DNA of 64,000 nt from Bordetella petrii (GCA_017745595.1 WMBV01000027.1:28302-92301), one strand, 5' to 3'; positions 1 through 9,427 are shown, numbered from the stretch's first letter. Notes: generated by a model not told the origin, from the sequence alone. Numbers and translations: made by a program.

Positions 1-1449
1 CTTGCCGACGGTGGCGTCGACGTGGAATTCGCGCTTCATGCGATCGACCAGGATTTCCAGGTGCAGCTCGCCCATGCCCGAAATGATGGTCTGGCCGGAT
101 TCTTCGTCGGTGCGCACGCGAAACGATGGGTCTTCCTGCGCGAGGCGGTTCAGGGCCAGGCTCATTTTTTCCTGGTCGGCCTTGGTCTTGGGCTCGACCG
201 CCTGCGAAATGACCGGCTCGGGGAACGACATGCGCTCGAGGATGATGACGCGGGCCGGATCGGTGAGCGTATCGCCGGTCGTGACGTCTTTGATACCCAC
301 GGCCGCGGCGATATCGCCGGCATAGACCTCGCTGATCTCGCGCCGCTCGTTGGCATGCATCTGCAGCAGCCGGCCCAGGCGCTCTTTCTTGCCCTTGAGC
401 GGATTCAATACCGAGTCGCCCGACTTGACCACCCCCGAGTACACGCGAAAGAACACCAGCTGGCCCACGAACGGATCGGTCATGATCTTGAACGCCAGCG
501 CCGAGAAGGGCTCGTCGTCGGCCGGATGGCGTTCGATCTCGCGGTCTTGCTCGTCGTGGCCCTTGATGGCGGGCACGTCGACGGGCGACGGCAGGTAGTC
601 GATGACGGCGTCCAGCATTGCCTGCACGCCCTTGTTCTTGAAGGCGCTGCCGCACAGCATGGGCACGATTTCGTTGGCGATGGTGCGCAGGCGCAGCCCG
701 CGCTTGATGTCGGCTTCGGACAAAGGTTCGCCCGACAGGTATTTTTCGAGCAGCGCCTCGTCGGCTTCCGCGGCTTTCTCGACCATGCGGTCGTGCCAAT
801 GGCGGGCCTGCTCGGCCAGTTCGGGCGGAATGTCGCGGTATTCGAAGCGCACGCCCTGGCTGGCATCGTCCCAGATGATGGCCTTCATTTTGACCAGGTC
901 GACCACGCCCTGGAAGTGGTCTTCGGCACCGACCGGTATCTGTACCGGCACGGCATCGCCTTTCAGGCGCTCGGCGATCTGCTGGTGCACGCGGAAAAAA
1001 TCGGCGCCGACGCGGTCCATCTTGTTGACGAAGGCCAGCCGCGGCACGCCGTATTTATTGGCCTGGCGCCACACGGTTTCCGACTGGGGCTGCACGCCGC
1101 CCACCGCGTCGTACACCATACAGGCCCCGTCGAGCACGCGCATCGAGCGTTCGACTTCGATGGTGAAATCGACGTGGCCCGGGGTATCGATGATGTTGAT
1201 GCGGTGTTCGGGATAATTGCCCGCCATGCCGCGCCAGAACGCGGTGGTGGCCGCCGACGTGATGGTGATGCCGCGCTCTTGCTCTTGTTCCATCCAGTCC
1301 ATGGTGGCGGCGCCATCGTGGACTTCGCCCAGCTTGTGGGTGATGCCGGTATAGAAAAGAATGCGCTCGGTAGTGGTGGTTTTGCCCGCGTCGATATGGG
1401 CACTGATGCCGATGTTGCGGTATTGGTCGATGCGCGTCTTGCGAGTCAT
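1..1449 (-). CDS. fusA: Elongation factor G, N-terminal part (cut by window edge)
   Basis: Ribosomal translocase: a GTPase that moves tRNA and mRNA after peptide bond formation. The 483 visible codons start at an ATG and hold the P-loop AHIDAGKTT (residues 17-25), the switch region with RGITI, the G3 motif DTPGHVD, the G4 motif NKMD, the family G-prime insert, domain II and the start of domain III ([11 protein letters not shown]). The usual length is about 700 residues, so the C-terminal third lies outside the window. No str operon partners (rpsL, rpsG, tuf) are visible upstream; the next gene on that side is a universal stress protein. Either the operon continues to the left or this is a separate copy. 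Family identity is certain. Confidence 0.97.
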   Translation of the reverse strand, partial: MTRKTRIDQYRNIGISAHIDAGKTTTTERILFYTGITHKLGEVHDGAATMDWMEQEQERGITITSAATTAFWRGMAGNYPEHRINIIDTPGHVDFTIEVERSMRVLDGACMVYDAVGGVQPQSETVWRQANKYGVPRLAFVNKMDRVGADFFRVHQQIAERLKGDAVPVQIPVGAEDHFQGVVDLVKMKAIIWDDASQGVRFEYRDIPPELAEQARHWHDRMVEKAAEADEALLEKYLSGEPLSEADIKRGLRLRTIANEIVPMLCGSAFKNKGVQAMLDAVIDYLPSPVDVPAIKGHDEQDREIERHPADDEPFSALAFKIMTDPFVGQLVFFRVYSGVVKSGDSVLNPLKGKKERLGRLLQMHANERREISEVYAGDIAAAVGIKDVTTGDTLTDPARVIILERMSFPEPVISQAVEPKTKADQEKMSLALNRLAQEDPSFRVRTDEESGQTIISGMGELHLEILVDRMKREFHVDATVGK

Positions 1450-1575
1450 GGCGGCCCCTGGTCTGGTATGGGCTAGGCGTGCGGCCCGGCGGGCCGCGCC
1501 ATTGCAGATATTACGCGCGACGGATCGGGGCGCGCCAGATAGCCCTGTCCGCGCCGCAGGTATGCCGAAAACGAC

Positions 1576-1608
1576 GCCGGCCGGCCGCCATGATGGCGGC
1601 CGGCCGGC
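1576..1608. terminator. Perfect 33-bp palindrome after the usp stop codon
   Basis: Two 16-base arms, GCCGGCCGGCCGCCAT and its exact complement, surround a single G. The hairpin lies 21 bases beyond the stop codon of the universal stress gene and 126 bases upstream of the fusA start. On the minus strand a short TTTT run follows a few bases later. A factor-independent terminator for usp is the simplest reading, but the T-run is short. Confidence 0.55.
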
Positions 1609-1629
1609 GCGCGTGGCCCGCGAGAGCGG

Positions 1630-2100
1630 TTATTTCTTTTCTTTGTCTTCTTTCACGCGGTAGACCAGTACCGCGATGGTGGCCAGCGACAGCACCTTGG
1701 CGGTGACGCTGCCCAGCAACAGGCGCGACAGGCCGCTGCGGCCGTGGCTGCCGATGAAGATGAGATCGCAGCCGTTTTCGCCGGCGGCCTGCACGATGCC
1801 GTCGGCCACGTTGAAGTTGGACACGGCGCGCGACTGGGCCTTGACGCCGGCGGTGTCGGCGCGGTCGAGGATCTGCTTCAGGTATTTTTCGGCCTGTTCG
1901 GCCGAGGCCTTTTCGTAGTCTTCGTCGGTAATGGCATAGGCCGCGGCCATGCCATCGAAGCCTATGGTGGCGGCGAAGGGCTGGGTGACGTGCAGGGCGA
2001 CGACTTCGGCCCCGACCGAGCGCGCAAAGCAGATGCCCGCGTTGGCTGCCTGCGCCGAGAGCGGCGAGCCATCGGTGGGAATCAGGATTTTCTTGAACAT
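1630..2100 (-). CDS. Universal stress protein (UspA family)
   Basis: A 156-residue single-domain Usp protein, a cytoplasmic nucleotide-binding stress factor. It opens with the typical beta strand KKILIPTDGS. Near the C-terminus it carries the ATP-binding pattern G-x2-G-x9-G-S as GSHG...LLLGS, so it probably belongs to the ATP-binding subclass. The start chosen is the ATG after AGGAG; a longer frame adds 21 residues with no Usp homology and is rejected. It stands alone between fusA and a rhodanese-like gene, and a strong palindrome follows its stop codon. Physiological role cannot be read from sequence. Confidence 0.9.
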   Translation of the reverse strand: MFKKILIPTDGSPLSAQAANAGICFARSVGAEVVALHVTQPFAATIGFDGMAAAYAITDEDYEKASAEQAEKYLKQILDRADTAGVKAQSRAVSNFNVADGIVQAAGENGCDLIFIGSHGRSGLSRLLLGSVTAKVLSLATIAVLVYRVKEDKEKK

Positions 2101-2191
2101 GTTGCCTGCTCCTGTCTGCTGGGTAAGAAAGCCCATGCTACCGGAATCCCCTGCGTACCGCATTGAGGTCTTCCCGCAGCGTTGCGGGCCG

Positions 2192-2539
2192 TCAAGGCAT
2201 CTGCTGCGATGCCACGAAGAGATTAGTGCATCGCGTGCCGGTACGGCAATACGCCAGCACGGGCCCCGGCAGCGTGCGCAGCAGTTCGGCGAACCGGGCC
2301 ACGTCGTCGGCGGTCATGGCGCTGCCGATGACGGGCTGGTATTCGACCTGCAGGCCGGCTTCGCGGGCCGCGCGGGATACGTCGGCCGCGGTGGGTTGGT
2401 CGGGGCCGCCCTCGAAATCGGGCCGGTTGATGATGACGCTTTTGTAGCCCGCGGCGGCGACCCCCGCCATGTCTTCGGGAGCCAACTGCGGCGCGACCGC
2501 GAAGTGTTCGGTAAGGGGCTTGATGGGAACGTCGGCCAT
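2192..2539 (-). CDS. TIGR01244 / DUF442 family rhodanese-like protein
   Basis: A 115-residue protein of the family annotated as beta-lactamase-hydrolase-like or TIGR01244 sulfur transferase. These domains have a phosphatase/rhodanese-like fold and occur alone or fused to Blh persulfide dioxygenases. The catalytic loop is visible as YCRTGTR near residue 100, which fits the rhodanese C-R-x-G-x-R pattern better than the C-x5-R of tyrosine phosphatases. The N-terminal half (ADVPIKPL, SVIINRPDFEGG) is typical. The start is the ATG inside a longer open frame. A sulfur-transfer role is inferred from the family; substrate unknown. Confidence 0.8.
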   Translation of the reverse strand: MADVPIKPLTEHFAVAPQLAPEDMAGVAAAGYKSVIINRPDFEGGPDQPTAADVSRAAREAGLQVEYQPVIGSAMTADDVARFAELLRTLPGPVLAYCRTGTRCTNLFVASQQMP

Positions 2540-2610
2540 GGGGATTCCTTGGGTGATGTAGCTTGGTAGATAGAAGAACAGTATATGTCTTCCGCACCCC
2601 GCCGGCACAT

Positions 2611-4065
2611 TCAGTTACCCGGCACCGCCAGGACGCCGGCTACGGCCTGCCAGATACCGGGAGTATCGACCATGGCCACCGAGAAACGCATCATGGTCGA
2701 CGGCGCCTGCGTGGGCGAAAACAGGCTGCCCGGCGCCAGCAGCAGGCCGCGGTGGGCCGCCGTGCGCGCCAGGCTTTCGGCGTCGCGGCCGCAGTCCGCC
2801 CAGACGAACATGCCGGCATGCGGCTCGTGCGGCACCGCCAGCCCCAGGCCGGTCAGCGCCGCCAGGCATTGCTGGCGCGCGGTATTGACGCGCGCGCGCA
2901 CCCGTTCGATATGGCGGCGGTACTGGCCCTCGACCAGCACCCGGTGCACCACGCGCTCGCCCAGTTCGGGCGTGGTCAGGCCGGCCAGCATTTTCAGGTC
3001 GGCCAGCTTCTGCAGCAATTCGGCATTGGCGGCCAGATAGCCGACCCGCAGGCTGGCCGCCAGCATCTTGGAAAACCCGCCCGCCAGAATGACGCGGTTC
3101 AGGCGGTCGAGCGAGGCCAGCTTCATGGCGCCGCCGGGGTGCAGTTCGCCGTAGGTGTCGTCTTCGACCACCAGGAAATCGTGCCGCTCGGCCAGGCGCA
3201 GGAGGTCGTAAGCCACCCCGGCCGACAGCGTATGGCCGGTGGGGTTGTGCACGGCCGTATTGATGATGAACAGGCGTGGTTTGTGCAGCGCGGCCAGGCG
3301 GTCGAGCTGTTCCAGGTCGGGGCCATCGGGCCCGCGCGGCACGCCGATGAGGCGGGCGCCGAAGGCCGCCAGGCGGCCGAAGATCACGAACCAGGCCGGA
3401 TCTTCGACCAGCACCGCGTCGCCGGGCCGGATCAGGTGGCGCGCCACCAGGTCGAGCCCATGGGTGACGCCGTTGGTGGTGAGCAGGTTGCGGTCGGGGT
3501 GGGCCGGCACGCCGTCGGCCTGCAGGCGCGAGGCGAGCTGCTGGCGCAGCGGCCCGTAGCCCAGCGGCGAACCGTAGGCCACCAGATGGCCCCGCACCGA
3601 GCGCCCCACCGCCCGCACGGCGGCCGAAACCATGCCGGGGTCGAGCCAGTCGGCCGGCAGCAGGCCCGCCCCGCCCGGCATCGCCGAGGCCTCGGGCTCG
3701 CGGAACATGCTGCGCAGCAGCCAGGCCACATCGATGCGCGCCGGCAGCGCCAGGCTGTCGCCGCCGGCCGGCGCCCCGGTGGCGGCCGCCGCCAGGGGGC
3801 CGCGGCGCGCCCGCACGAAAAAGCCCGCGCCGCGCCGCGACTGCACCAGCCCGCGCGCCACCAGGCGGTCGTAGGCCTCGACCACGGTAAAGCGGCTGAC
3901 GCCGGCCTGCTCGGCCATTTTGCGGATGGACGGCAGGCGGGTGCCGGGGCGCAGGCCCTGGTCGTCGATGCGGCGCGCCACGTCGTCGGCCAACTGGGCC
4001 ACCAGGGTGGCGTCGGCCTGGCGCACGGGCCGCCAGCCGGCGGCCGGTTCGGAAGTCACTGTCAT
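2611..4065 (-). CDS. MocR-type regulator (GntR HTH plus aminotransferase domain)
   Basis: A 484-residue PLP-dependent transcription factor. Residues 20-85 form a GntR winged helix (LPSIRKMAEQAGVSRFTVVE), followed by a linker and an aminotransferase class I domain. The PLP lysine is in GGFSKMLAASLRVGY and the phosphate-site region includes TNGVTHGLDL. It is divergent from an EamA exporter and a LysE exporter, an arrangement common for MocR proteins that control the adjacent transporter. The start is the ATG at the family N-terminus; upstream extensions are poor protein. The effector is probably PLP with an amino compound, by family analogy only. Confidence 0.9.
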   Translation of the reverse strand: MTVTSEPAAGWRPVRQADATLVAQLADDVARRIDDQGLRPGTRLPSIRKMAEQAGVSRFTVVEAYDRLVARGLVQSRRGAGFFVRARRGPLAAAATGAPAGGDSLALPARIDVAWLLRSMFREPEASAMPGGAGLLPADWLDPGMVSAAVRAVGRSVRGHLVAYGSPLGYGPLRQQLASRLQADGVPAHPDRNLLTTNGVTHGLDLVARHLIRPGDAVLVEDPAWFVIFGRLAAFGARLIGVPRGPDGPDLEQLDRLAALHKPRLFIINTAVHNPTGHTLSAGVAYDLLRLAERHDFLVVEDDTYGELHPGGAMKLASLDRLNRVILAGGFSKMLAASLRVGYLAANAELLQKLADLKMLAGLTTPELGERVVHRVLVEGQYRRHIERVRARVNTARQQCLAALTGLGLAVPHEPHAGMFVWADCGRDAESLARTAAHRGLLLAPGSLFSPTQAPSTMMRFSVAMVDTPGIWQAVAGVLAVPGN

Positions 4066-4105
4066 GGTCGATTTACCAGGCCAGCAATCAGGGTGACATG
4101 GAAAA

Positions 4106-4123
4106 GTGTACCGGTACTGTACT
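4106..4123. promoter_or_regulatory. Candidate MocR operator in the divergent promoter region
   Basis: Three GTAC elements lie close together: the perfect palindrome GTACCGGTAC at 4108-4117 and a further GTAC at 4119-4122. They sit about 40 bases from the regulator start and 65 bases from the exporter start. MocR proteins often bind repeated short sites in such divergent regions. The pattern is seen; the function is inferred. Confidence 0.45.
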
Positions 4124-4188
4124 GACCAATTTGCGTAGAGTGGCAGGATTCCCGCTTGTCCGCAAGCCCCTCTTCTACGCCTGGAACC

Positions 4189-5103
4189 ATGTCGCGCCCC
4201 ACTACCGCCTGTGCATCGCCCGCTCCCGCCGCCACACCGCTCTGGGAGGGCTACGGCTATGGCCTGCTGGGCGTGCTGGTGTTTTCGCTGACGCTGCCCA
4301 TGACCCGCGTGGCGGTGACCGAGCTGTCGCCGGTACTGATCGGCCTGGGCCGCGCCCTGCTGGCGGCCGCCCCGGCCGCGCTGCTGCTGTGGCTGACGGG
4401 CAGCCGCCGCCCGAACCGCCACGAATGGGTGGGTGTGTGGCTGGCGGCCGCCGGCATCGTGGTGGGCTGGCCCCTGGCTTCGACCCTGGCCATGACCACT
4501 GTACCGGCCTCGCACGGCGCCGTGTTCAACGGCCTGCTGCCCCTGTCCACGGCCGCCTTCGCCGCCTGGCGCAGCGGCGAACGGCCGTCGCCGGCATTCT
4601 GGGGCTGGGCCGTGGCGGGCGCCGTGCTGGTCATGGGCTATGCCCTGCGCCAGGGGCACGGCGCGCTACAGACCGGCGACCTGTGGCTACTGCTGGCGGT
4701 ACTGCTGGGCGGCATGGGATATGCGGAAGGCGCCCGCGCCTCGCGCACGCTGGGCGGCTGGCGCACGATCTGCTGGGCCCTGGTGGTCAGCGCGCCGGTC
4801 ATCGCCGCGCCCGTGGCATGGCTGGGGGCCCAGGCCGCGTGGCCCAGCGCCACCGTGTCCGCCGCCTTCGCCTACCTGGCGTTCGGCTCGATGTTCCTGG
4901 GATTTTTCGCATGGTATCGTGGGCTGGCCATGGGCGGCATCGCCCGCGTCGGCCAGGTGCAACTGCTGCAGCCCTTCCTGACCGTCGCGGCGGCCGCGCT
5001 GCTGTTCCACGAGGCCGTCGAACCGATGACCTACGTTTTCGCCATCGCGGTCATCGCCATCATCGCGGGCGGGCGCCGCACCATCGTCCGGAAGGCATCA
5101 TGA
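4189..5103 (+). CDS. EamA/DMT-family transporter
   Basis: A 304-residue inner-membrane protein with about ten hydrophobic helices in two EamA repeats (GYGLLGVLVFSLTLPMTR opens the first, LLLAVLLGGMGYAEGA the second). Members export metabolites or amino acids. The ATG at 4189 is chosen; an upstream TTG would add 11 residues of no recognisable membrane character. The stop codon overlaps the start of the LysE gene in an ATGA junction, so the two are co-transcribed. Divergent placement with a MocR regulator suggests control by it. Substrate is not predictable. Confidence 0.88.
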   Translation: MSRPTTACASPAPAATPLWEGYGYGLLGVLVFSLTLPMTRVAVTELSPVLIGLGRALLAAAPAALLLWLTGSRRPNRHEWVGVWLAAAGIVVGWPLASTLAMTTVPASHGAVFNGLLPLSTAAFAAWRSGERPSPAFWGWAVAGAVLVMGYALRQGHGALQTGDLWLLLAVLLGGMGYAEGARASRTLGGWRTICWALVVSAPVIAAPVAWLGAQAAWPSATVSAAFAYLAFGSMFLGFFAWYRGLAMGGIARVGQVQLLQPFLTVAAAALLFHEAVEPMTYVFAIAVIAIIAGGRRTIVRKAS

Positions 5104-5732
5104 CAGCCGCTTCCTTCCCCGAATCCACCTGGCTGCTGGGGCCGCTGGCCCTGTTCGCGCTGGTCAGCTCGATCACGCCGGGGCCCAATAACATCATGCT
5201 GGCCTCGTCGGGCCTGACCTTCGGCTTCAGGCGCACCATTCCGCACATGCTGGGCGTGAATCTCGGCTTTACGCTGATGCTGGTCCTGGTGGGGCTGGGC
5301 CTGGGCACCGCGTTCCAGCAATTGCCGTGGCTGTACACCCTGCTGAAATACGTGGGAGCCCTGTACCTGCTGTACCTGGCCTGGAAAATCGCCTCGTCCG
5401 GCCCGCTGGAAGGCGGCAGCCAGCGCGGGCGCCCGTTCACCTTCTTGCAGGCCGCGCTGTTCCAGTGGGTCAACCCCAAAGCCTGGGTCATGGCGGTGGG
5501 CGTCATCGCCACTTATACCCCGCAGGCCGGCTTCTACTGGAACCTGGCCCTGGCCGCGGCCGTGTGCAGCGTGGTCAACCTGCCCAGCATCGGCGTCTGG
5601 ACGGCCTTCGGCACCGCCCTGCAAAAACTGCTGCATCGGCCGCTGGCGATACGGGCTTTCAATGTGGCCATGGCCCTGCTGCTGGTGGCGTCGCTGTATC
5701 CCGTGGCCCGGGATCTGGCATTGCGGGGATGA
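5100..5732 (+). CDS. LysE/RhtB-family translocator
   Basis: A 210-residue exporter of amino acids or their derivatives, located in the inner membrane with about six helices. The N-terminal signature SSITPGPNN is diagnostic of the family, and QWVNPKAWVMA is the conserved mid-protein motif. It is translationally coupled to the EamA gene by a 4-base overlap. With the divergent MocR regulator this looks like a small export module responding to an amino compound. Confidence 0.9.
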   Translation: MTAASFPESTWLLGPLALFALVSSITPGPNNIMLASSGLTFGFRRTIPHMLGVNLGFTLMLVLVGLGLGTAFQQLPWLYTLLKYVGALYLLYLAWKIASSGPLEGGSQRGRPFTFLQAALFQWVNPKAWVMAVGVIATYTPQAGFYWNLALAAAVCSVVNLPSIGVWTAFGTALQKLLHRPLAIRAFNVAMALLLVASLYPVARDLALRG

Positions 5733-5774
5733 CCGCAAGGGGAACCCCGCCCCCGGGTGGCGGTCACATTCTTC

Positions 5775-6689
5775 ATGCCCCTGCTGCCCCGCACTTCCCT
5801 GCGCCGCCTGTTGGGCGTCGGCCTGGTGGCCGGCGCCAGCGTCGTCGGCTGCACCCAGCTCGACGCCTGGCAGCGGCAGGCCATTTTCTCGCCCGAGGCC
5901 GACCAGCAACGCTGGTGGCGCGAACCGCCCGCCGGCACTGAAATCTTCGACCTGGCCCTGCCCGGCGGCGACAAGGTCCATGCCTGGTACTGGCGGCATC
6001 CGCGCGCCGATGCCCCCGCCGTGCTGTACCTGCATGGGGCGCGCTGGAACCTGAACGGCAGCGCGTTCCGCATGGAAGGCTGGACCCGCATGGGCTATTC
6101 GGTACTGGCCATCGACTATCGCGGATTCGGCGAGTCCACCGCGCTGCTGCCGTCCGAAGACACCGCCTTCGAAGACGCCGCGGCGGCCCTGCGCGAGCTG
6201 GCGCGGCGCCAGCCGGACCCCGCGCGGCGCTTCGTGTACGGCCACAGCCTGGGCGGGGCCATCGCCATCGACCTGGCGGCGCGCGCCGACATGCCGCCGT
6301 TTGCCGGGCTGATCGTCGAATCCAGCTTCACCAGCATCGCCGCCATGCTGGGCACCCTGAAATGGGGCAAGCTGCCGGGCGCCAGCCTGCTGGTCACCCA
6401 GCCCTTCGCCTCGGTCGAGAAACTGGCCACGCTGACCACGCCCACGCTGTTCCTGCACGGCACCGCCGACCGGGTCGTGCCGCACACCATGAGCGACGAA
6501 CTGTTCGCCGCCGCCCTGAAGGTGCCGCCCGACCTGAAACGGCTGGTGAAAATCGACGGCGCCTCGCATTCGGGGTCGATCCGCAGCGGCCAGGTCTACG
6601 AGGCCGCGGTGCGCGGCTTCATTCGCGATGCCGGCCAGGCGTATCAAGCGGGCGCGGCAAGCAGCGTGGCTACCGCGGCGCCGCGGTAG
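5775..6689 (+). CDS. Alpha/beta hydrolase, probable lipoprotein
   Basis: A 304-residue serine hydrolase of the BAAT/YfhR type. The N-terminus (about 28 residues) looks like a lipoprotein signal with lipobox SVVGC, so anchoring at the outer or inner membrane is likely. Motifs seen: oxyanion-region YLHGARWN, nucleophile elbow YGHSLGG, an acid in HGTADRVV and a histidine near GASHSGS. An in-frame GTG six codons upstream (5757) is possible, but the ATG gives a better signal peptide. It lies 42 bases after lysE and its end overlaps the convergent deacetylase gene by 20 bases. Substrate unknown. Confidence 0.82.
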   Translation: MPLLPRTSLRRLLGVGLVAGASVVGCTQLDAWQRQAIFSPEADQQRWWREPPAGTEIFDLALPGGDKVHAWYWRHPRADAPAVLYLHGARWNLNGSAFRMEGWTRMGYSVLAIDYRGFGESTALLPSEDTAFEDAAAALRELARRQPDPARRFVYGHSLGGAIAIDLAARADMPPFAGLIVESSFTSIAAMLGTLKWGKLPGASLLVTQPFASVEKLATLTTPTLFLHGTADRVVPHTMSDELFAAALKVPPDLKRLVKIDGASHSGSIRSGQVYEAAVRGFIRDAGQAYQAGAASSVATAAPR

Positions 6690-7575
6690 CCGGCCGCGCC
6701 ACGCGCACGCCGTTCAAGCGCATCCAGTCGCCCAGCTCCGGGCGCGCCAGCACGTCGAATTCGGCGGCGCGCTGGCAGGCCCGCGCATCGCCCGCGCCCG
6801 GCAGCGCCGGATGGCAGATCAGCAGGTCGCCGTCGCGCGCATTGTGCAGCCAGTGCTGCAACAGGCCGGCATAGCGGCGCGCGCCGCCCTGCTGGTCATA
6901 AATGCCGAGCAGCCGCCGGTTGGTGCGCCAGCCGTCGCGCAGCGCCACCCGCGCCACGGCTTGCGCGCCCAGCGCGGCCACCAGGCGCGCCTTGGCGGCC
7001 CCGCTCAATGGAATGCCTTCCTGCATGCCCGGCCCGGTCTGGCGCAACCACGGCATGCGGTGGCCATAACGGCGCTCCAGCAGGCGCACCAAGCACGGCA
7101 GCACGCCCGGCAGCTGATGCACGTGCCGGTGCCCGTCGACGTACTCGGGCGCGCGGCCCAGTACGGCTTCGAAAGCATCGAACTGGCGGTTCAGCTGGTC
7201 TTCGAGCCAGGGCTGGCCGAGCCGGCCGGTATAGGCGCGCGCGATCAGGGCCGGCAGGGACAGCACGGCGGCCTGCCCTGGATGACCCAGAAGCTCGGTC
7301 AGGTTCAAATGCACGCCCAGATCGAGGTCGTGGTCTTTCAGGGCGCCGGCGCGGTGCGCGAAGGTGGAGCCCTGGGTCAGGCAGCTGATGGCGCTGAGCC
7401 GGCCCAGCTCTGCCAGGCGCAGCACGCCGGCGTCGATGGCGGCATTCATGCCGAAGTCGTTGCCGCACACCACAATGCGTTTCCAGCACTGGCCGGCGCC
7501 CGGCGCGCCGGGCGCCCCCTGCTCGAACAGGCCGGGCGGCGCGGCGCGGGAGGCGGATCGTTCGCGGGACATCAT
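6670..7575 (-). CDS. ChbG/HpnK-like (YdjC family) deacetylase
   Basis: A 301-residue carbohydrate or hopanoid deacetylase-like protein. Metal-site motifs are visible: CGNDFGMN near residue 40 (Asp), LGVHLNLTE (His) and VDGHRHVHQLP (second His pair). Such enzymes deacetylate chito-oligosaccharides or hopanoid amino sugars. In Bordetella-like genomes they also occur near glycan genes, but no such genes are present here. Two adjacent ATG codons and an upstream GTG are possible starts; I chose the first ATG, preceded by AGGTAA. The 3' end overlaps the hydrolase gene on the other strand. Confidence 0.82.
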   Translation of the reverse strand: MMSRERSASRAAPPGLFEQGAPGAPGAGQCWKRIVVCGNDFGMNAAIDAGVLRLAELGRLSAISCLTQGSTFAHRAGALKDHDLDLGVHLNLTELLGHPGQAAVLSLPALIARAYTGRLGQPWLEDQLNRQFDAFEAVLGRAPEYVDGHRHVHQLPGVLPCLVRLLERRYGHRMPWLRQTGPGMQEGIPLSGAAKARLVAALGAQAVARVALRDGWRTNRRLLGIYDQQGGARRYAGLLQHWLHNARDGDLLICHPALPGAGDARACQRAAEFDVLARPELGDWMRLNGVRVARPATAAPR

Positions 7576-7711
7576 GGGCTTACCTTGTGCCACCTGGAAT
7601 CACCCCGGACCTTAGCGGCGCCGCGTTACGCCTTGATGTCGGCGAACCAGGCCTTGCACGGGCGCGCATTGCGAGGCCGATACAATCCACCGGGTCTTTC
7701 ACGGAGTTTAC

Positions 7712-8221
7712 ATGCCCGAGCGCCATCGCGTGCGGCCCATGCAGGCGCACGATATCGAGCCAGTGCTGCACATCCAGGCCAGCGTGTATCCGGCCACGCT
7801 GCTCGAAAGCGCGGCCCTGTTCCGCAACCGACTGCAGATTTCGCCCGGCACCTGCCAGGTGGCCGAGGGCCGCCACGGGTTATTGGGCTACCTGGTGGCC
7901 TATCCCTGGCTGACCGGTCATCCGCCCTCGCTCGATCAGCCCTTGCACGCGCTGCCCGATCAGGCCGACAGCTGGTTCGTGCACGACTGCGCGGTGCTGC
8001 CGGCGGCGCAGGGCCTGGGCGTGGCCCAAGCCCTGCTGCAAGGCGGGCTTGCCCATGCCCGGCAGCGCGGCCTGCGCCACACCAGCCTGGTCGCGTTGCG
8101 GCCGGCGGTGGGCTACTGGGAAAGGCTGGGCTACCGGGCCGTGGCCGCGCCGGCCGGCCTGCGCGCCAAGCTGGCGCAATATGGGCCAGGCGCGCGGTAC
8201 ATGGTGCGCGCGCTGCGCTGA
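7712..8221 (+). CDS. GNAT-family N-acetyltransferase
   Basis: A 169-residue single-domain acetyltransferase. The acetyl-CoA loop is seen as LPAAQGLGVAQALLQ (the Q/RxxGxG/A region) near residue 100, and the terminal beta strand holds the usual W/Y-E-R-L-G-Y element (GYWERLGYRAV). GGAG precedes the start. It is a stand-alone gene between a divergent deacetylase and the convergent end of the acyl-CoA island. The acceptor (protein, amino acid or drug) cannot be predicted. Confidence 0.85.
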   Translation: MPERHRVRPMQAHDIEPVLHIQASVYPATLLESAALFRNRLQISPGTCQVAEGRHGLLGYLVAYPWLTGHPPSLDQPLHALPDQADSWFVHDCAVLPAAQGLGVAQALLQGGLAHARQRGLRHTSLVALRPAVGYWERLGYRAVAAPAGLRAKLAQYGPGARYMVRALR

Positions 8222-8250
8222 CGGCGCCCGAGGGCGGCGCCGGAATCGCG

Positions 8251-9408
8251 TTATGCGACGGACTGCGCGTCGCCGAGCCGCAACGGATCCGGCGTATCGA
8301 GCAGTGCGCGGGAGATGAGCCGCCGATGTTCGTACGTCGAGCCCGCCCGCACCCCCCAGGACGCGACCTTGCGATACCAGAGGTTGATGTCGAATTCCGA
8401 TATGAAGCCGATGCCGCCGTGCATCTGTTGTGCCGAGCGGCATACCATCAGGCATTGTTCGTTGGCGAAAGACTTCGCTTGCGCGATTTCCACCCTGGCC
8501 GGCAGGCCCTGGGCCAGGCGCCATGCCGCTTCCCGGCCGAGCAGCTGTGCGCCGTCGACGGCATTGAGCATGTCGGCCGCCATATGCTGTATGGCCTGGA
8601 AGGCCCCGATCGGCTGGCCGAAGGCTTCACGCTGCGAGACGTACGCAGCGGCAAGTTCCGTCGCCTTGCGGGCCGCCCCCTGCATCCGGCACGCCGTGAA
8701 AAGTGCCGCGTAATCCATCAAGTCGTCGACCGCCGCCTGCCCGGCGCCGACCAGGTTTTCCACGGGTACGCGCACGTGCTCGAAAGTCACGAAGCATTCC
8801 TGGTCTTTGGCGAGCGGCCGCAGGCGCTCGGCCCGGATGCCCGGCGCGTTGGTATCGACCAGGACCAGCGCCCGCCCGGCGGGCCGCCCGCCGTCCTCGA
8901 GGCGGACCGCCACCAGGCAATGCGAGGCATTCTGGAAATCGGCAACGAAGCGCTTGCACCCGGACAGCACGAGCGCATCGCCATCCCGCCTGGCGGCCAT
9001 GGCAATGTCGTCGGCCGACCATCGGCCGGATTCCTCTTGTATTGCGAAGCTCAGAATCGACTCGCCGCGGATCACCGCCGCCAGCATGGCCTTCTGCGAT
9101 GCCTGGCCGTATTTCTCGATGACGAGGGCAGGCACCAGGGTGGAAAGCACCGGCAGCGGCGCGATATGACGGCCGAGCTCTTCGAACAACAAGGCCAGGT
9201 AGGTCAGCGGCAGCGCCTGGCCTCCGTATTGCCCGGGCAGCGACAAGCCCAGCCAGCCCAGCTCGGAAAATTTCTTCCAGAGCGGGGCTGAGTATCCGCT
9301 TTCGCTCCGTTCGGCATCCCGTACGATGGCCGGATCGCATTCCGCCGACAGGAAAGTCCTGGCGGTTTCCAGAATGAGGGTTTCCTGTTCGTCCAACAAC
9401 ACATCCAT
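8251..9408 (-). CDS. Acyl-CoA dehydrogenase family protein (smaller partner)
   Basis: A 385-residue flavoprotein of the acyl-CoA dehydrogenase fold, with N-terminal helical, middle beta and C-terminal helical domains. FAD-contact sequence is seen in SFAIQEESGRW and the C-terminal motif MHGGIGFISEFD. The residue that would be the catalytic Glu of medium-chain enzymes (before G in the YEGT motif) is Ala here (RAGSTYEH), so catalysis needs a base elsewhere or comes from a partner subunit. It is the last gene of the island, 19 bases after another acyl-CoA dehydrogenase gene. Adjacent paired genes of this type often form heteromeric dehydrogenases acting on bulky or branched acyl-CoA; that is inference. 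Confidence 0.9.
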   Translation of the reverse strand: MDVLLDEQETLILETARTFLSAECDPAIVRDAERSESGYSAPLWKKFSELGWLGLSLPGQYGGQALPLTYLALLFEELGRHIAPLPVLSTLVPALVIEKYGQASQKAMLAAVIRGESILSFAIQEESGRWSADDIAMAARRDGDALVLSGCKRFVADFQNASHCLVAVRLEDGGRPAGRALVLVDTNAPGIRAERLRPLAKDQECFVTFEHVRVPVENLVGAGQAAVDDLMDYAALFTACRMQGAARKATELAAAYVSQREAFGQPIGAFQAIQHMAADMLNAVDGAQLLGREAAWRLAQGLPARVEIAQAKSFANEQCLMVCRSAQQMHGGIGFISEFDINLWYRKVASWGVRAGSTYEHRRLISRALLDTPDPLRLGDAQSVA

Positions 9409-9427
9409 TTCGTTTTCCTCTGAATGC

